Counted from the first letter of the stretch, positions 52,438 to 62,715 are shown. The stretch: DNA of 64,000 nucleotides from Cognataquiflexum nitidum (GCF_022538055.1 NZ_JAKZAM010000011.1:62001-126000); one strand, 5' to 3'. Translations and numbers: made by a program. Notes: generated by a model not told the origin, from the sequence alone.

Positions 52438-53343
52438 ATGGTAAATATCCTCCTCATTGTTGTTTTTTTGCTTTTGGGCTTTTTTTTGCAGCGGTTCAAA
52501 TTTGTTCCTGCAAATACATCCAAGTACCTGAACAATTACCTTATTTACGTGGTCCTTCCCGCTTTGGCATTGCGGTATTTACCCCAAATCAAACTTCGGA
52601 CAGAATTATTCCTGCCGGTAGCTGCCGCATGGATTGGATTTGGGCTTTCTTGGTTGATTTTTGGGACACTTGGCAAAAAGTATGGTTGGGGAAATTCCAT
52701 CACAGGTTGCTTGGTCATTACCGCAGGTTTGGCCAATACCTCCTTTGTGGGAATCCCTATCATGCAGGCTCTCTATGGTGAAGAAGCTGTCATAATTGCT
52801 TTGCTGATAGATCAGGCCGGGTCATTCATTATTGTCAGCAGCGTGGCAGTCATCGTGGCATCGATTTACAGTGTCGGCAAAAAAAGGAAGAGAGACATCA
52901 CCAGAAAAATTCTCACATTCCCACCCTTTTTGTTCTTTTTGATCGCCTTTGGGCTTAATTTTTATGGCCTTGAGATCGGTGGAAGATTTGAGGCATTATT
53001 GCAGGTCATTACAGCTACTTTGACTCCTGTGGCCTTGACCTCTGTAGGACTGCAAGTAAAAGTGGACTTTGCCGCATTGAAGTCAAAGTTTCTCTGGTAT
53101 GGGCTAAGCTACAAACTCCTCTTGATTCCTTTGGTAATTTTGCTCCTATTCAAGTATGTGTTCCAATTGGAAGGTTTGATCCTGCAGGTATCCGTCATGG
53201 AGGCTGCCATGGCTCCGATGATTACGGGCTCGATCATTGCCATCACCCACGACCTCGAACCAAAGCTCGCCTCCCTGCTCGTTGGAATAGGGATTCCGCT
53301 TTCTTTTTTCACTTTGGCTATCTGGTATTTTATTTTGTCTTAG
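52438..53343 (+). CDS. AEC family (auxin efflux carrier-like) transporter
   Basis: The 301-residue polytopic protein has about ten hydrophobic segments in the usual 5+5 arrangement. It has the conserved GLANTSFVGIPIMQALYG in the first half and MEAAMAPMITGSIIA in the second. The family includes malonate, malate and auxin-like carriers. The substrate of this one is not visible from the sequence. It stands alone with no obvious partner. Confidence 0.85.
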   Translation: MVNILLIVVFLLLGFFLQRFKFVPANTSKYLNNYLIYVVLPALALRYLPQIKLRTELFLPVAAAWIGFGLSWLIFGTLGKKYGWGNSITGCLVITAGLANTSFVGIPIMQALYGEEAVIIALLIDQAGSFIIVSSVAVIVASIYSVGKKRKRDITRKILTFPPFLFFLIAFGLNFYGLEIGGRFEALLQVITATLTPVALTSVGLQVKVDFAALKSKFLWYGLSYKLLLIPLVILLLFKYVFQLEGLILQVSVMEAAMAPMITGSIIAITHDLEPKLASLLVGIGIPLSFFTLAIWYFILS

Positions 53344-53682
53344 TAGCTGACAATTAACCAATAACGTTTAATGCTGCTGTGGTAGGTTTCGGAATTGCCC
53401 AACTAAAGGCGTGTGCATCATATTCCGTACCCAAAGGCACGGAAATCCACTGAAATTTTTTCTACCAATATTTTGCCCCTAAAGGGTCAGTTATTTCAAC
53501 CAAATAATACCTAAAATCACTTTCAATCAGTAGGATTAATTAATAGAAGCAAAAATCTAAGCTTCTATTCTAAATTGTGAATGGTGGGTTAACCAATTAA
53601 ACAAATAACCTTATAACCAATAACCAAATACTTGTACTGAGCGCAGTTGAAGTAACCAATTAACCAATAACCAAATCCCCAA
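53344..53682. repeat. Gap with the accaataacc phrase repeats
   Basis: The block 53587-53680 is almost entirely units like ttaaccaatt, aaccaataacc and ataacctt, interrupted by cttgtactgagcgcagttga, another commonly repeated word. A short copy (caattaaccaataac) is at 53351-53365. The first part (53366-53586) has no recognisable feature, and no terminator was seen. Confidence 0.6.
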
Positions 53683-56667
53683 TTAATCCAACTTCGTCGA
53701 ATCCGGCTTGGCTGGTTTTGGTTTCAACAATCCCCTCAGGACTTTTTTGGCTTCGTCCACAGCTTTGGTTTTTGTCTCCTCTATTTTCTTATCAGCTTCT
53801 TTTTTGACGCTGTCTTGAAGTATTTCTGCTTTGAGTTTCAGTTCTCTTTTTAGACTGTCCTCTGCCGCTTTAAACTGCTCTGCGACTTCCTGTTGGATAA
53901 TTGCGGTTTCATTACTTACCCTTGATCTTAGCGCTGTTGCCAAAAGGTTTTCAATGCTGTTGCCACCGGCCAAACCAATTTTAGGTGCATTGTAAGTACC
54001 ACCCAGACTGATGGCTAGAGGAATAATCGTAGATGTGCTTACCTCATTTCCTGAAATGGCAGCAAGAAGGGCGTTGGCCTGTGCTCCGAATTTTCCGGCA
54101 GGAACCTGCATATTGATCAGGTATCTGATCGTTCCATCAAATCCTGTACTGCCTTGGATATTCGCCTGGTAATCCCACAACTTCACATCAAACGGCTTTA
54201 CGTCCAGGACGCCATTATTGATATCGATTGGAATAGAAAGGTTTTTGAATTGGATCGTATTGGTATCATTCAGCTTGGTAAGGCTTGTTATCCCTTGGAT
54301 GATCGGACTGTCTTTCAAGGCGGCTTCCGCGATTTTCAGCAACCCTCTTCCATCCAGAGAAGAAAGAATCGGCATCATATCCTGTCCCAATTTTCCTGAA
54401 AAAGCCAAAGTGGAGTTGAAATTTCCGGTCAGATGCTGGGCAATCGGAGCAAAAGCCTTGATGGTATTGAAGGATTGGAAGGCCTGGGGAATACTGAGGT
54501 TCGCAAGGTTGAGGTTAAAATCAAACTTGGGTTCTGCCAAGTCGGTCGGATCGTAGGAACCGTTTAGTGTCATTTGACCACCCAATGTACGCATCGATGC
54601 ATCAGAAAAACTCAGCACACCATTTCTCAGCAACATATTTCCTTTGACTTCTTTCAAAGTGAGGTTGTCATATAAAACCTCCGATGCAGCGACTGACATG
54701 GAGAAGTCTATGTTTTTTGGCAACTCAATCACAGTCAATGCAGCTGTATCGGCTGTAGTCGATTCTGTCATCCATTCATTAACGTTGAATTTGCTTGAAG
54801 TCAGGCTAAGTTGTCCTTTCAGGGTTTCATTTTCATTGAGAAAATAATTCATATAGTTGGAAAGGAATCCTGTGGCCTGAAGTGGACTTTGACCCACTTG
54901 GGAATCAAACTGGGTTAAGGTAATGCGGTCCGGAGAAAAATCCGCATAGGCCTGATTGACCTTAATGCCTTGCGGAATATCGGCAGAGGAAAAGGCGAAG
55001 CTGCTCACACCCACATTTCCACCTGTATTCAATTTGTCGTATCGTCCTTCCTCCACGTCTTTGTAGGAACCTTTGGTTTGGATGTCAGCCTGAATTTTTC
55101 CTTCCATTTTCATTCCTTCCATTGGGAAAATGGCCAATATCTTACCCAAATCCACGGTTCCATTGAGGGCTCCGTCCCAATTGAGCAGGGCAAAGTCATT
55201 GATCTTCATGCGGCCATTGATCGATTCATCTTCCAAGACAAATCCAAATTGGCTTAGGTCTACAATAAAGTCATTCATTTTTCCGGTATTGTTCTGAACC
55301 GAAGCTGAAATGTTCAATTTGTCTATCGGCGCAGGGTAATCAGCACTTTTGATGTAGGCATTGCTGAGCAATAATTTGGCATCGATGTTTGGGATCATCT
55401 GAGCAACTGAATCATATTTTCCTTTGGCCTGTGCATTGACATCCAATAATCCTTTCAGGGTCATTCCCTCGATTGGGAAAATAGAGGTCAGTTCCTCCAG
55501 ATTCAGTTTTCCGATCAAAGCTCCGTCCATTTCATAACTCGTAAGGTTTGCCAAAAAGAAACGCCCGGAAATCGGATTGCTTCCAAAATCAAGGTTGAAT
55601 GTAGGAATGTTGATAATGGTATTGTCCAGGTTGTCGGTTTCGTTTTTGACTTGCATTTCGATGTTTACATTACTCACGGGACGGGGAAGATCCGGATATT
55701 GGAACATCCCGTTTGCTACATTCAGCGATACATCAAAGGCTGGAAAACTGGTTTCATTGTAAATGCCTTTTACAAACCCTTGAAAATCCATGGTACCGGA
55801 GGTTTTCAAATCAGCAAAACTCTCCGTGTAGATACCCGGAACCAAAGACAGGATGCTTCTGAAAGTATTGTCCTTGCCGCCAAAGGCTAGGTCAATTTCA
55901 ATGTCATCCGCAGGCATGGCAATGAATCCCTTCATATCAAAAAGAAAGTCATTGAGGGCAAATTCCCCTTCGCCAAAGGCAAACTTCATATTAGCCATGT
56001 CAATATTCATGGTGGTTTCTCCCTTGAACTGCTTGTTGGTAAGGTAGTCGGTCCCCTCATAGGCAATATCCGCGATCAAAGCTTCCATTTTAATTGGCAA
56101 ATCATAGACATCAGCAGTGAAATCACCGCTTCCTTCGAGGTTGATATTTCCCAAAGCCATGAAATATTGTAGGGATCTGTCATCATAGATCAGGTCAAAA
56201 TCCTTGACCTGAATCAGATCAACAGCAATCTGAAAATTACTTTCTGTAACCGTATCTTCCTCAGAAGGATAAGTGATGTCATAGTTGGCCGTGCCATCTT
56301 CCAAAACCTTTACATACATGCTGCCGCCATCCAAATGAATTCCTGTGAGTGTAGGAATATCTCCAAACAATACCGACTTCAGATTGAAATCCACTTGGAG
56401 TTTGTCCATATGCACCAAAGTGTCCCCCCGGAAAGGTTCATTGCCGACAATTCCAAATTGCGCTACAGTAGCAGATATGTGTGGGAATCTTTTGAAAATG
56501 CTCAGGCTAACATTGTTGATGTCATAATAAACCTGCGCGTTGACCGAGGAGGCGATTTCTTTATCGATACGTTCTAAGATTTTTCCTTTAAAAACAAAAG
56601 GCAAAGCAAGGAGAGAAACAAGTAAAAAAATAAAAATACCGAGTAGGATGAGCAATGTCTTTTTCAT
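53683..56667 (-). CDS. AsmA-like protein
   Basis: The 994-residue protein has an N-terminal membrane segment (LLILLGIFIFLLVSLLALPFVF), a long beta-rich body of the AsmA/TamB-like bridge kind with repeated xDxxxxGxxxG-type strands, and an acidic-basic coiled C-terminus (about 925-990, AEQFKAAEDSLKRELKLKAE). AsmA-family proteins are thought to span the periplasm and carry phospholipids to the outer membrane. It is transcribed alone, with 75 bp to the inositol monophosphatase. Confidence 0.88.
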   Translation of the reverse strand: MKKTLLILLGIFIFLLVSLLALPFVFKGKILERIDKEIASSVNAQVYYDINNVSLSIFKRFPHISATVAQFGIVGNEPFRGDTLVHMDKLQVDFNLKSVLFGDIPTLTGIHLDGGSMYVKVLEDGTANYDITYPSEEDTVTESNFQIAVDLIQVKDFDLIYDDRSLQYFMALGNINLEGSGDFTADVYDLPIKMEALIADIAYEGTDYLTNKQFKGETTMNIDMANMKFAFGEGEFALNDFLFDMKGFIAMPADDIEIDLAFGGKDNTFRSILSLVPGIYTESFADLKTSGTMDFQGFVKGIYNETSFPAFDVSLNVANGMFQYPDLPRPVSNVNIEMQVKNETDNLDNTIINIPTFNLDFGSNPISGRFFLANLTSYEMDGALIGKLNLEELTSIFPIEGMTLKGLLDVNAQAKGKYDSVAQMIPNIDAKLLLSNAYIKSADYPAPIDKLNISASVQNNTGKMNDFIVDLSQFGFVLEDESINGRMKINDFALLNWDGALNGTVDLGKILAIFPMEGMKMEGKIQADIQTKGSYKDVEEGRYDKLNTGGNVGVSSFAFSSADIPQGIKVNQAYADFSPDRITLTQFDSQVGQSPLQATGFLSNYMNYFLNENETLKGQLSLTSSKFNVNEWMTESTTADTAALTVIELPKNIDFSMSVAASEVLYDNLTLKEVKGNMLLRNGVLSFSDASMRTLGGQMTLNGSYDPTDLAEPKFDFNLNLANLSIPQAFQSFNTIKAFAPIAQHLTGNFNSTLAFSGKLGQDMMPILSSLDGRGLLKIAEAALKDSPIIQGITSLTKLNDTNTIQFKNLSIPIDINNGVLDVKPFDVKLWDYQANIQGSTGFDGTIRYLINMQVPAGKFGAQANALLAAISGNEVSTSTIIPLAISLGGTYNAPKIGLAGGNSIENLLATALRSRVSNETAIIQQEVAEQFKAAEDSLKRELKLKAEILQDSVKKEADKKIEETKTKAVDEAKKVLRGLLKPKPAKPDSTKLD

Positions 56668-56742
56668 AATAGATTGTATTAAGGCAATCTTAATAACGGT
56701 GGAGGATGTATTTTGGATTCCTTTTGAAAGGTTCCAATTTTT

Positions 56743-57540
56743 CTACTTCTTCCAGATTTTTTGGATATCTCTGCCGAGTTCGTCGTGGACTAGTCCATTG
56801 GTAGCTACAATTTTCTTACCAAAAAGGAAATCATCCCCCATCTCAAAGTCAGAAACCCTTCCTCCGGCCTCCTGGATGATAATGATTCCTGCTGCTACAT
56901 CGTAAGGCTTAAGGTCATATTCAAAAAATCCGTCGAACCTGCCACAAGCCACATAACACAAGTCCACAGCGGCACTTCCCATGCGTCTCAATCCGTGACA
57001 TTTTTCCATCAAGAGCCTCAATACTGCCAGGTAATTATCTATTTCACCAAAGGCACTGTATGGAAAACCGGTACCGATCAAACTACCTCCCAAGGTTTTT
57101 GCAGGGCTGACACTGATTTTCTTTCCATTACAATATGCCCCGTTTCCTTTGAATGCCGAAAAGCATTCGTCGAGGTTAATCTCATAAACCACACCGAGAA
57201 CAACCTCTTTTTTATACTTGAGACCTATACTTACTGAAAAAACAGGGAGGCCATGGATAAAATTTGTGGTCCCATCCAAAGGGTCGATGATCCAGGTATA
57301 TTCTTTTCCGTCTGTTGACCCGGTTCCTTCCTCTGTGATAAAATCCGCATCAGGCAAAATCCGGCTGAGTCGGTCAACAATAATTTTTTCGGCCTCTTTA
57401 TCCACGTAAGATACAAGGTCGTTCAGCCCTTTTTGCTCGACTTTATTGAGGTCAAAGGATTGTCTTTCTTTGCGGATAAATGCACCGGCTTCCTTGGCGA
57501 CTTTTTCTGTTTGTTCGAGTATTGGCAATAGATCTATCAT
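56743..57540 (-). CDS. Inositol monophosphatase family protein
   Basis: The 265-residue protein has the Mg-binding set of the family: EEGTGS near residue 70, WIIDPLDGTTNFIHG (about 84-98) and KPYDVAAGIIIIQEAGG (about 210-226). The enzyme hydrolyses inositol-1-phosphate or a related sugar phosphate (SuhB/CysQ relatives have other roles). No partner genes suggest a substrate. It is transcribed on the minus strand ahead of AsmA. Confidence 0.92.
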   Translation of the reverse strand: MIDLLPILEQTEKVAKEAGAFIRKERQSFDLNKVEQKGLNDLVSYVDKEAEKIIVDRLSRILPDADFITEEGTGSTDGKEYTWIIDPLDGTTNFIHGLPVFSVSIGLKYKKEVVLGVVYEINLDECFSAFKGNGAYCNGKKISVSPAKTLGGSLIGTGFPYSAFGEIDNYLAVLRLLMEKCHGLRRMGSAAVDLCYVACGRFDGFFEYDLKPYDVAAGIIIIQEAGGRVSDFEMGDDFLFGKKIVATNGLVHDELGRDIQKIWKK

Positions 57541-57708
57541 GGCTGCGAGATTTTAGGAGTTGGGGTTTTTATACATGAAATTGTTCAAAGTGGTCATGGA
57601 TTGAAAATCCGGGCAAATATGTTTCGGCAATTTTTAATTCAAAACAATTGGGAAAAAAGTCTGGTAAAGGAAATTGTCTTCCCCCGATTTGTTGGAAGCT
57701 AAATTTGT

Positions 57709-58392
57709 TTATTTCCCTTGAACGACGAGCACGATTTCACCTTTAATCGGATGCTCTTTGTAGTAGGCGACAAGTTCCTGAAGGGTTCCTCTTACGTTTT
57801 CCTCATAGATCTTAGTAAGCTCCCTTGATACGCTTGCCATCCTGTCTGGACCAAATGCTTCGGCAAACTGCTCCAAGGTCTTCATCAGGCGGTGAGGAGA
57901 TTCGTAGAATATCATGGTGCGGGATTCTTCCAGCAAAGATTCTATCCTTGTTTTCCTTCCTTTTTTGTGGGGAAGAAAGCCTTCAAAGGTAAACCTGTCG
58001 TTTGGAAGCCCTGAGTTGACCAATGCGGGCACAAAAGCCGTGGCGCCGGGAAGACAGTTGACTTCAAGCCCTGCGTCCTTAGCCGCCCTTACAAGAAGGA
58101 ATCCGGGATCTGAGATCCCCGGCGTCCCGGCGTCACTGACCAAGGCAAGTACTTCACCACGCCTCATCCTGTCGACTAATTTTTCAACTGCTTTATGTTC
58201 GTTGAAAATATGGTAACTCTGAAGTGGACGGTTGATTTCAAGGTGCTTCAATAACTTTCCGGTGGTACGGGTATCTTCAGCCAAAATCACATCAACTGAT
58301 TTCAATACTTCAATGGCTCTGAGCGTGATATCTTTCAGGTTGCCGATAGGCGTAGGAACCAGAAAAAGGCTAATCGTCTTTTCTTCTGACAT
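57709..58392 (-). CDS. rsmI: 16S rRNA (cytidine1402-2'-O)-methyltransferase
   Basis: The 227-residue tetrapyrrole-methylase-fold protein has FLVPTPIGNLKDITLRA near the N-terminus, VILAEDTRTTGKLL and LALVSDAGTPGISDPGFLLV. It ends after the catalytic domain and lacks the short extra C-terminal part of longer members. It methylates C1402 of 16S rRNA in the decoding centre. Its ATG comes 1 bp after the stop of the pterin dehydratase gene, so co-translation in a row of three (DUF493, dehydratase, rsmI) is likely. Confidence 0.93.
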   Translation of the reverse strand: MSEEKTISLFLVPTPIGNLKDITLRAIEVLKSVDVILAEDTRTTGKLLKHLEINRPLQSYHIFNEHKAVEKLVDRMRRGEVLALVSDAGTPGISDPGFLLVRAAKDAGLEVNCLPGATAFVPALVNSGLPNDRFTFEGFLPHKKGRKTRIESLLEESRTMIFYESPHRLMKTLEQFAEAFGPDRMASVSRELTKIYEENVRGTLQELVAYYKEHPIKGEIVLVVQGK

Positions 58393-58393
58393 G

Positions 58394-58621
58394 TTAAATC
58401 TTGTCTATGGCCTTGGCGAGTTTGTGGTCCTTGTCGGTAACAATATTTCCGGAGTCATGGGTATTGAGTTCTATGGTGACGGTATTGTAGACATTGCTCC
58501 AATTGGGATGGTGGTTTTGCGCTTCAGCAATAAAGGCCACTCTTGTCATAAAGGCAAAAGCTTCCTGAAAATCTTTGAATTTGAAAGTTTTGCTCAGACA
58601 GTTGTTTTTTTCGGTCCACAT
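58394..58621 (-). CDS. 4a-hydroxytetrahydrobiopterin dehydratase, short form
   Basis: The 75-residue protein is shorter than the usual 95-110, but it has the core motif NHHPNW with the active-site His pair, then [13 protein letters not shown] and the Asp-rich [13 protein letters not shown]. It would dehydrate pterin-4a-carbinolamine after an aromatic amino acid hydroxylase, whose gene is not in the window. DcoH-like dimers can have other roles. It lies 12 bp behind the DUF493 gene and directly ahead of rsmI. Confidence 0.85.
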   Translation of the reverse strand: MWTEKNNCLSKTFKFKDFQEAFAFMTRVAFIAEAQNHHPNWSNVYNTVTIELNTHDSGNIVTDKDHKLAKAIDKI

Positions 58622-58633
58622 GGTTTGGATGGT

Positions 58634-58900
58634 TTAAAGTGATATTACGCCTTCGATCTTCGAAGCCTTTTCATAAATGTCCAAAATTGAATCGCTGTTA
58701 GGCATCATGGCTTTGATGGTAGCCGAGACATAGGTTCCTTTGGAGGAATGTTTTAAGGTCATTTTATTGTTAGGCAATAATGCAGCCACTTGTGATTCGC
58801 TGCCATTGGGGACGATAAATTTGAACATATACAATGTAGGGAAAATGGTCTGCGCTTCAAGTTTGTCTTTGAAAGCCTGCCTGTCAAATGTGTCTTTCAT
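58634..58900 (-). CDS. DUF493 family protein (YbeD-like)
   Basis: The 88-residue protein has the DUF493 layout: a short helix, FPTLYMFKFIVPNGSES, then KHSSKGTYVSATIKAMMPNS and a final SKIEGVISL strand, an ACT-like alpha/beta fold. YbeD-type proteins are thought to be small regulators, but no role is fixed. It heads a row with the dehydratase and rsmI. The terminator of the isomerase gene lies just upstream, at 58956-58989. Confidence 0.8.
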   Translation of the reverse strand: MKDTFDRQAFKDKLEAQTIFPTLYMFKFIVPNGSESQVAALLPNNKMTLKHSSKGTYVSATIKAMMPNSDSILDIYEKASKIEGVISL

Positions 58901-58955
58901 CTTTCACGAATTTAAGGGATTAACACCACACAATAAAAATAAAATCCTTGTTCAT

Positions 58956-58989
58956 AAAAAAACCCGTGGGAAGTCCCACGGGTTTTGTT
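58956..58989 (-). terminator. Rho-independent terminator of the PpiD/SurA-like gene
   Basis: AAAACCCGTGGG (58959-58970) pairs with CCCACGGGTTTT (58975-58986) around aagt. A run of A on the left (T on the minus strand) completes it, 20 bp beyond the stop of the gene at 59010. The right side has TTTTGTTTTT, so the plus strand could also be stopped. Confidence 0.9.
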
Positions 58990-59009
58990 TTTGATTTCTG
59001 ATTGATGGA

Positions 59010-61121
59010 TCAGAAAAATTTATATCTGTAATCTTTTACATCAGCAAGGTCTTCCAATGCCATCATAATCATATAGGCAGTTCTCTGAGAAGCATTCAAT
59101 GTCAATTGGCTCTGATATGAGTTGTAGCTTGCAATATCCGCGGCAGGTGTCAAAGTATTCAGCTTAATTACTATGATACCCACATCTTCATGAATTGGCT
59201 TGCTGACATCACCAGGATTTTTTAGACCAAAAGTAGCACCTATTGCTTTTGGAGCGTATCCTACACCCGGAAGCACTGATGCATTCATTCTCAAGTCAGG
59301 AGATTTGTCCAAAGACGCTTCATTTGGAAACACTGACTGCATTTCTTCCAAAGTGGTTTTTCCGGCAAGTTTTCCTTTGATGATTTCAGCTTTCTTATCG
59401 TTCCTTACCTGTACCAATACCTGCTGTCTTACTTGATCCAAAGAAGCAGTTCCTTCTTCATATTTCTTTTTAAGATTGGCAACGATATAGGCATTGTCTA
59501 ATTCAAATACAGTGGAAACTGCTCCTTCTGAAGCTTCATTGAAAGCCCATCTTATAACTTCTCTTGCATTCAGAAGATTATTGAGGGTCCTTCCAAAAGC
59601 GTCTACATTGTTGGCCTGAATGATCCTGTATCCATCTTTCTCAGCATTAGTGGTAAACTCAGCGGCATTACCTGAAGTAGAGGCAAACAAATCCGCTTTT
59701 CTGAAGACATCATTCCTAGTCACGTCACTTGGACCCAATTCCAACTCGATAGTAGCTATTTTGTAAGAAGTTGATTTTGGCAATTCGGTGATAGAAATAA
59801 TATGGTAACCGAATTCGGTTTCAATAATTCTATTGATCAACCCTGTTGTTTTGGCAGCAAAGGAGACGTCTGCAAAAGCATCCACAAAGTCTGCTTTGGC
59901 AAACCAACCTAGGTCACCACCCCTTTGGGCAGTACCATCCTGTCCATATTGGGCAGCGGCAGTGGCAAAGTCGAGGCCGTTTTGAATTTCTTTTAAAACG
60001 TTTTCTGCATTTTGTCTTACTTCTGCTTTGGCATCATCCGACATGTCCTGAGCGCCAAATAGAATATGAGCTGCTCTCATTCTTGGAGTTCCGTCAAATT
60101 TTGAAGTCACCTTGTGGGTGATATAAGAAGACCTGTTGGTCAAGAATGGACCATATGTCTCACCTACCTGAACATCGTCCACATTGGAAGTAAGGGTGTT
60201 GGGCAATTCTTCGCCCGGGGCTATTACTATAAAGGGATTTTGTCCATCTGAGTTACGGAGAGCAAAAGCAGAATCAGCATCAGAAGTTCGGAGTTCTTCT
60301 GTCAATCTTTTTATCTCTGCGATCACTGCAGCAGAATCTTCAGAACTTGGAGTAAGCTCAAAACTCACATATTCCAAGTCCGCTGCATTCTTGACCTTGA
60401 ATTTCTCAGGATATTTGGAAATGTAAGCCTTAAGTTCACTGTCAGAAACACTCACTGCTGAGTCTGATACAGCATAGAAAGGAATAAATAAATGATCGAC
60501 ATCTGCAATGCTGTTTGCCATCCTGTGTTCCAATTTTCCTTCTTTGGAATTGGCATACTCAGAGGTGGAAAGCAAATTGTCATACTTGATTCTCAATCTT
60601 CCTTTGGCAAACATTTTTTCCTGCTGTTCCCAAAATGCCACCTGCTCAGGGCCTGCAGTCTCCAAGGACTGTAAAAACGAGATCAACTGTGACCTGTCAA
60701 ATTCCCCGGTCACAGGATTGGTCAATTGCTGTCTCAATTCGGCAATGATATTTTTACCCTGTACCATATCTACCAATTCGGCATCTGAGATGGTAAGACC
60801 CAAGGCTTCATATTGCTCAGCAAAAACTTTATCGACAATCAATGCCTGCCAGGCCTGCTCACGCAAGGTGCTCATTTCATTTTCGGAGGGAGTTCTTCCT
60901 GTATTTTGTTGGAAAGAAATTTTGATCTCTTCGATCTTTCGGATGTATTCCTCATAGGAAACGTCTTCACCTGCAATCTCTCCCACATTGTTTGCGCTAC
61001 TACCCAATAGGGTAGAATTAGGGCCCAATAGATCCCCTCCAACGAGGAAAAATATCAATCCAACTGCTATAACACCGATTGCAAGACCTGTTCTTTGTCT
61101 GATTTTTTTAATTAAAGCCAT
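59010..61121 (-). CDS. Peptidyl-prolyl cis-trans isomerase, PpiD/SurA-like
   Basis: The 703-residue protein has an N-terminal anchor (TGLAIGVIAVGLIFFLVGGDLL), a SurA-N-like helical domain (DVSYEEYIRKIEEIKISFQQ) and one clear parvulin domain near 345-450 (MRAAHILFGAQ and GGDLGWFAKADFVDAF). A second, degenerate parvulin-like region follows towards the C-terminus. It acts in folding or quality control of exported and outer-membrane proteins. It is followed by a terminator and forms a unit with the genes behind it only by strand. Confidence 0.9.
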   Translation of the reverse strand: MALIKKIRQRTGLAIGVIAVGLIFFLVGGDLLGPNSTLLGSSANNVGEIAGEDVSYEEYIRKIEEIKISFQQNTGRTPSENEMSTLREQAWQALIVDKVFAEQYEALGLTISDAELVDMVQGKNIIAELRQQLTNPVTGEFDRSQLISFLQSLETAGPEQVAFWEQQEKMFAKGRLRIKYDNLLSTSEYANSKEGKLEHRMANSIADVDHLFIPFYAVSDSAVSVSDSELKAYISKYPEKFKVKNAADLEYVSFELTPSSEDSAAVIAEIKRLTEELRTSDADSAFALRNSDGQNPFIVIAPGEELPNTLTSNVDDVQVGETYGPFLTNRSSYITHKVTSKFDGTPRMRAAHILFGAQDMSDDAKAEVRQNAENVLKEIQNGLDFATAAAQYGQDGTAQRGGDLGWFAKADFVDAFADVSFAAKTTGLINRIIETEFGYHIISITELPKSTSYKIATIELELGPSDVTRNDVFRKADLFASTSGNAAEFTTNAEKDGYRIIQANNVDAFGRTLNNLLNAREVIRWAFNEASEGAVSTVFELDNAYIVANLKKKYEEGTASLDQVRQQVLVQVRNDKKAEIIKGKLAGKTTLEEMQSVFPNEASLDKSPDLRMNASVLPGVGYAPKAIGATFGLKNPGDVSKPIHEDVGIIVIKLNTLTPAADIASYNSYQSQLTLNASQRTAYMIMMALEDLADVKDYRYKFF

Positions 61122-61194
61122 TCTCCTGTTTTTTGAAGTGCCGCAAAATAATTCAATCTACCTGTAAATTCAAAATAATATCACTGTCAATAAA

Positions 61195-62496
61195 TTACTT
61201 ATTGGATTCCGACCCCTGATGTATCTTCACTTTTACCGTTTCTATCCTATGGTCTAGTTTTGAAACTATGCTGAAAGTATATGATTCAAAGGTAATGGAC
61301 TCACCTTTTTGAGGAATATCCTCTGTCAGAGAAAGGATAAATCCCGCCAAAGTTTCGAAATCTCCATAGGGAAGATCCCAACCATATTTTTCATTTAAAT
61401 AATCAATTTCATGCCGGGCACTCAATAAATACTCATGGTCGGAGAGTTTTTGCTCAATCAGATCGTCCTGATCATACTCATCCTGTATCTCTCCGAAGAT
61501 TTCTTCTATGATATCTTCCATGCTGACAATACCACTCGTTCCTCCAAATTCATCTACGACCAAGGCCAAGCTTTTTCTTTCTTTGATAAACTGGATCAGA
61601 AGCTCATTGGCCAATGCTGATTCCGGCACGATGATGATCGGCGTCAGGATATCGGATATTTTTTTTGGCTTCTTAAACATTTCCAATTGGTGGCAATATC
61701 CGATCGCGTCGTCTATCGATTCCTTGTAAACGATGATCTTTGAATGACCGCTTTCTGCAAAAACCTGCTTGAGTTCGTCCATAGAGTCCTCTATGTCTAC
61801 TGCAACGATATCCGTCCTGGGGACCATACATTCCCTCACCCGGATGGTTTTGAATTCTATGGCATTGTCAAAAATCTTGGCATCAAGGTCAACTTTCACA
61901 TCTTGCCCGCTGTGATGGAGGCTGTTTTTGATAAAGCTATTCAAATCCGTCACTTTAAACACAGGCTTGTCCTCGTTGTATTCAAGACGTAAAACTTTGG
62001 TGATAAACAACTTTGACATTCCGACAATCAGCCAAACCAAAGGATACATCAGAAAATAGATCAGCTTGAATGGAAGAGAAAAGAATGAAAGCAAGGAATT
62101 GGGGTTGAGCATAAATATACTCTTGGGAAGAAACTCCCCTGTGATCAAAACAATAATGGTCGACAAAATGGTCTGTATGATCAGCACATATGCTTGGCTG
62201 TTAAAGTTTGCAGGAAGCAGCTTTTCAAGCCATGTTTCGATCCAAGGCTCCAACAAATAGGCCATAAAAATACCATACAATACCAAGGCTATTGTATTTC
62301 CAATAAGCGTTGTCCCAATAAACTGTCCTGGTTTTTTGATAAAACTAGAAAGGATTTTGCCAGAAACTGAACCTTGTTTGTTTTGAAGTTCTATCTGTAG
62401 CTTATTGGCAGATACAAAAGCCATTTCCATTCCTGAAAAAAACGCAGAAAAAAGCAAGGTGATGGCGACGTAAATAAGGTATTCTGATTCTATCAT
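61195..62496 (-). CDS. CNNM/CorC-family hemolysin-like membrane protein
   Basis: The 433-residue protein has a DUF21 membrane domain (about 1-175, with four hydrophobic segments and FFSGMEMAFVSANKL), two CBS domains (about 205-330, with VRECMVPRTDIVAVD and LVVDEFGGTSGIVSMEDIIEEIFGEI) and a CorC/HlyC C-terminal domain (about 345-425). The family includes GldE of the gliding machinery and Mg/Co efflux proteins. Which applies here is not clear. Its ATG overlaps the stop of the next small gene by 4 bp (ATGA), so translation is coupled. Confidence 0.9.
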   Translation of the reverse strand: MIESEYLIYVAITLLFSAFFSGMEMAFVSANKLQIELQNKQGSVSGKILSSFIKKPGQFIGTTLIGNTIALVLYGIFMAYLLEPWIETWLEKLLPANFNSQAYVLIIQTILSTIIVLITGEFLPKSIFMLNPNSLLSFFSLPFKLIYFLMYPLVWLIVGMSKLFITKVLRLEYNEDKPVFKVTDLNSFIKNSLHHSGQDVKVDLDAKIFDNAIEFKTIRVRECMVPRTDIVAVDIEDSMDELKQVFAESGHSKIIVYKESIDDAIGYCHQLEMFKKPKKISDILTPIIIVPESALANELLIQFIKERKSLALVVDEFGGTSGIVSMEDIIEEIFGEIQDEYDQDDLIEQKLSDHEYLLSARHEIDYLNEKYGWDLPYGDFETLAGFILSLTEDIPQKGESITFESYTFSIVSKLDHRIETVKVKIHQGSESNK

Positions 62497-62714
62497 TTGG
62501 ATTTACGGCTTTTAACTTTTTTTATTGGATCTTGCTTTGATACTTCTGATTTAAGGGAAGCTTCATTTTTCCTATACCTATACCAAAAGAGCAATGCCAC
62601 TGCAAACATAAAAACAGGATATGAACTGATCAAACCTGATGTGATGGTAAGATGCGTGCCGATAATCGCCAAGGCTGCCGAGAGTGACAATATAAGGAAG
62701 TCAGGTAATTTCAT
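62493..62714 (-). CDS. Small two-segment membrane protein
   Basis: The 73-residue protein has two hydrophobic segments (LPDFLILSLSAALAIIGTHL and SYPVFMFAVALLFWYRY) and a basic tail (KKVKSRKSK). No family was recognised. It is squeezed between lptC (1 bp) and the CNNM gene (4-bp overlap), so it is in the same unit. Conserved position would suggest a link with envelope assembly. Confidence 0.7.
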   Translation of the reverse strand: MKLPDFLILSLSAALAIIGTHLTITSGLISSYPVFMFAVALLFWYRYRKNEASLKSEVSKQDPIKKVKSRKSK

Positions 62715-62715
62715 T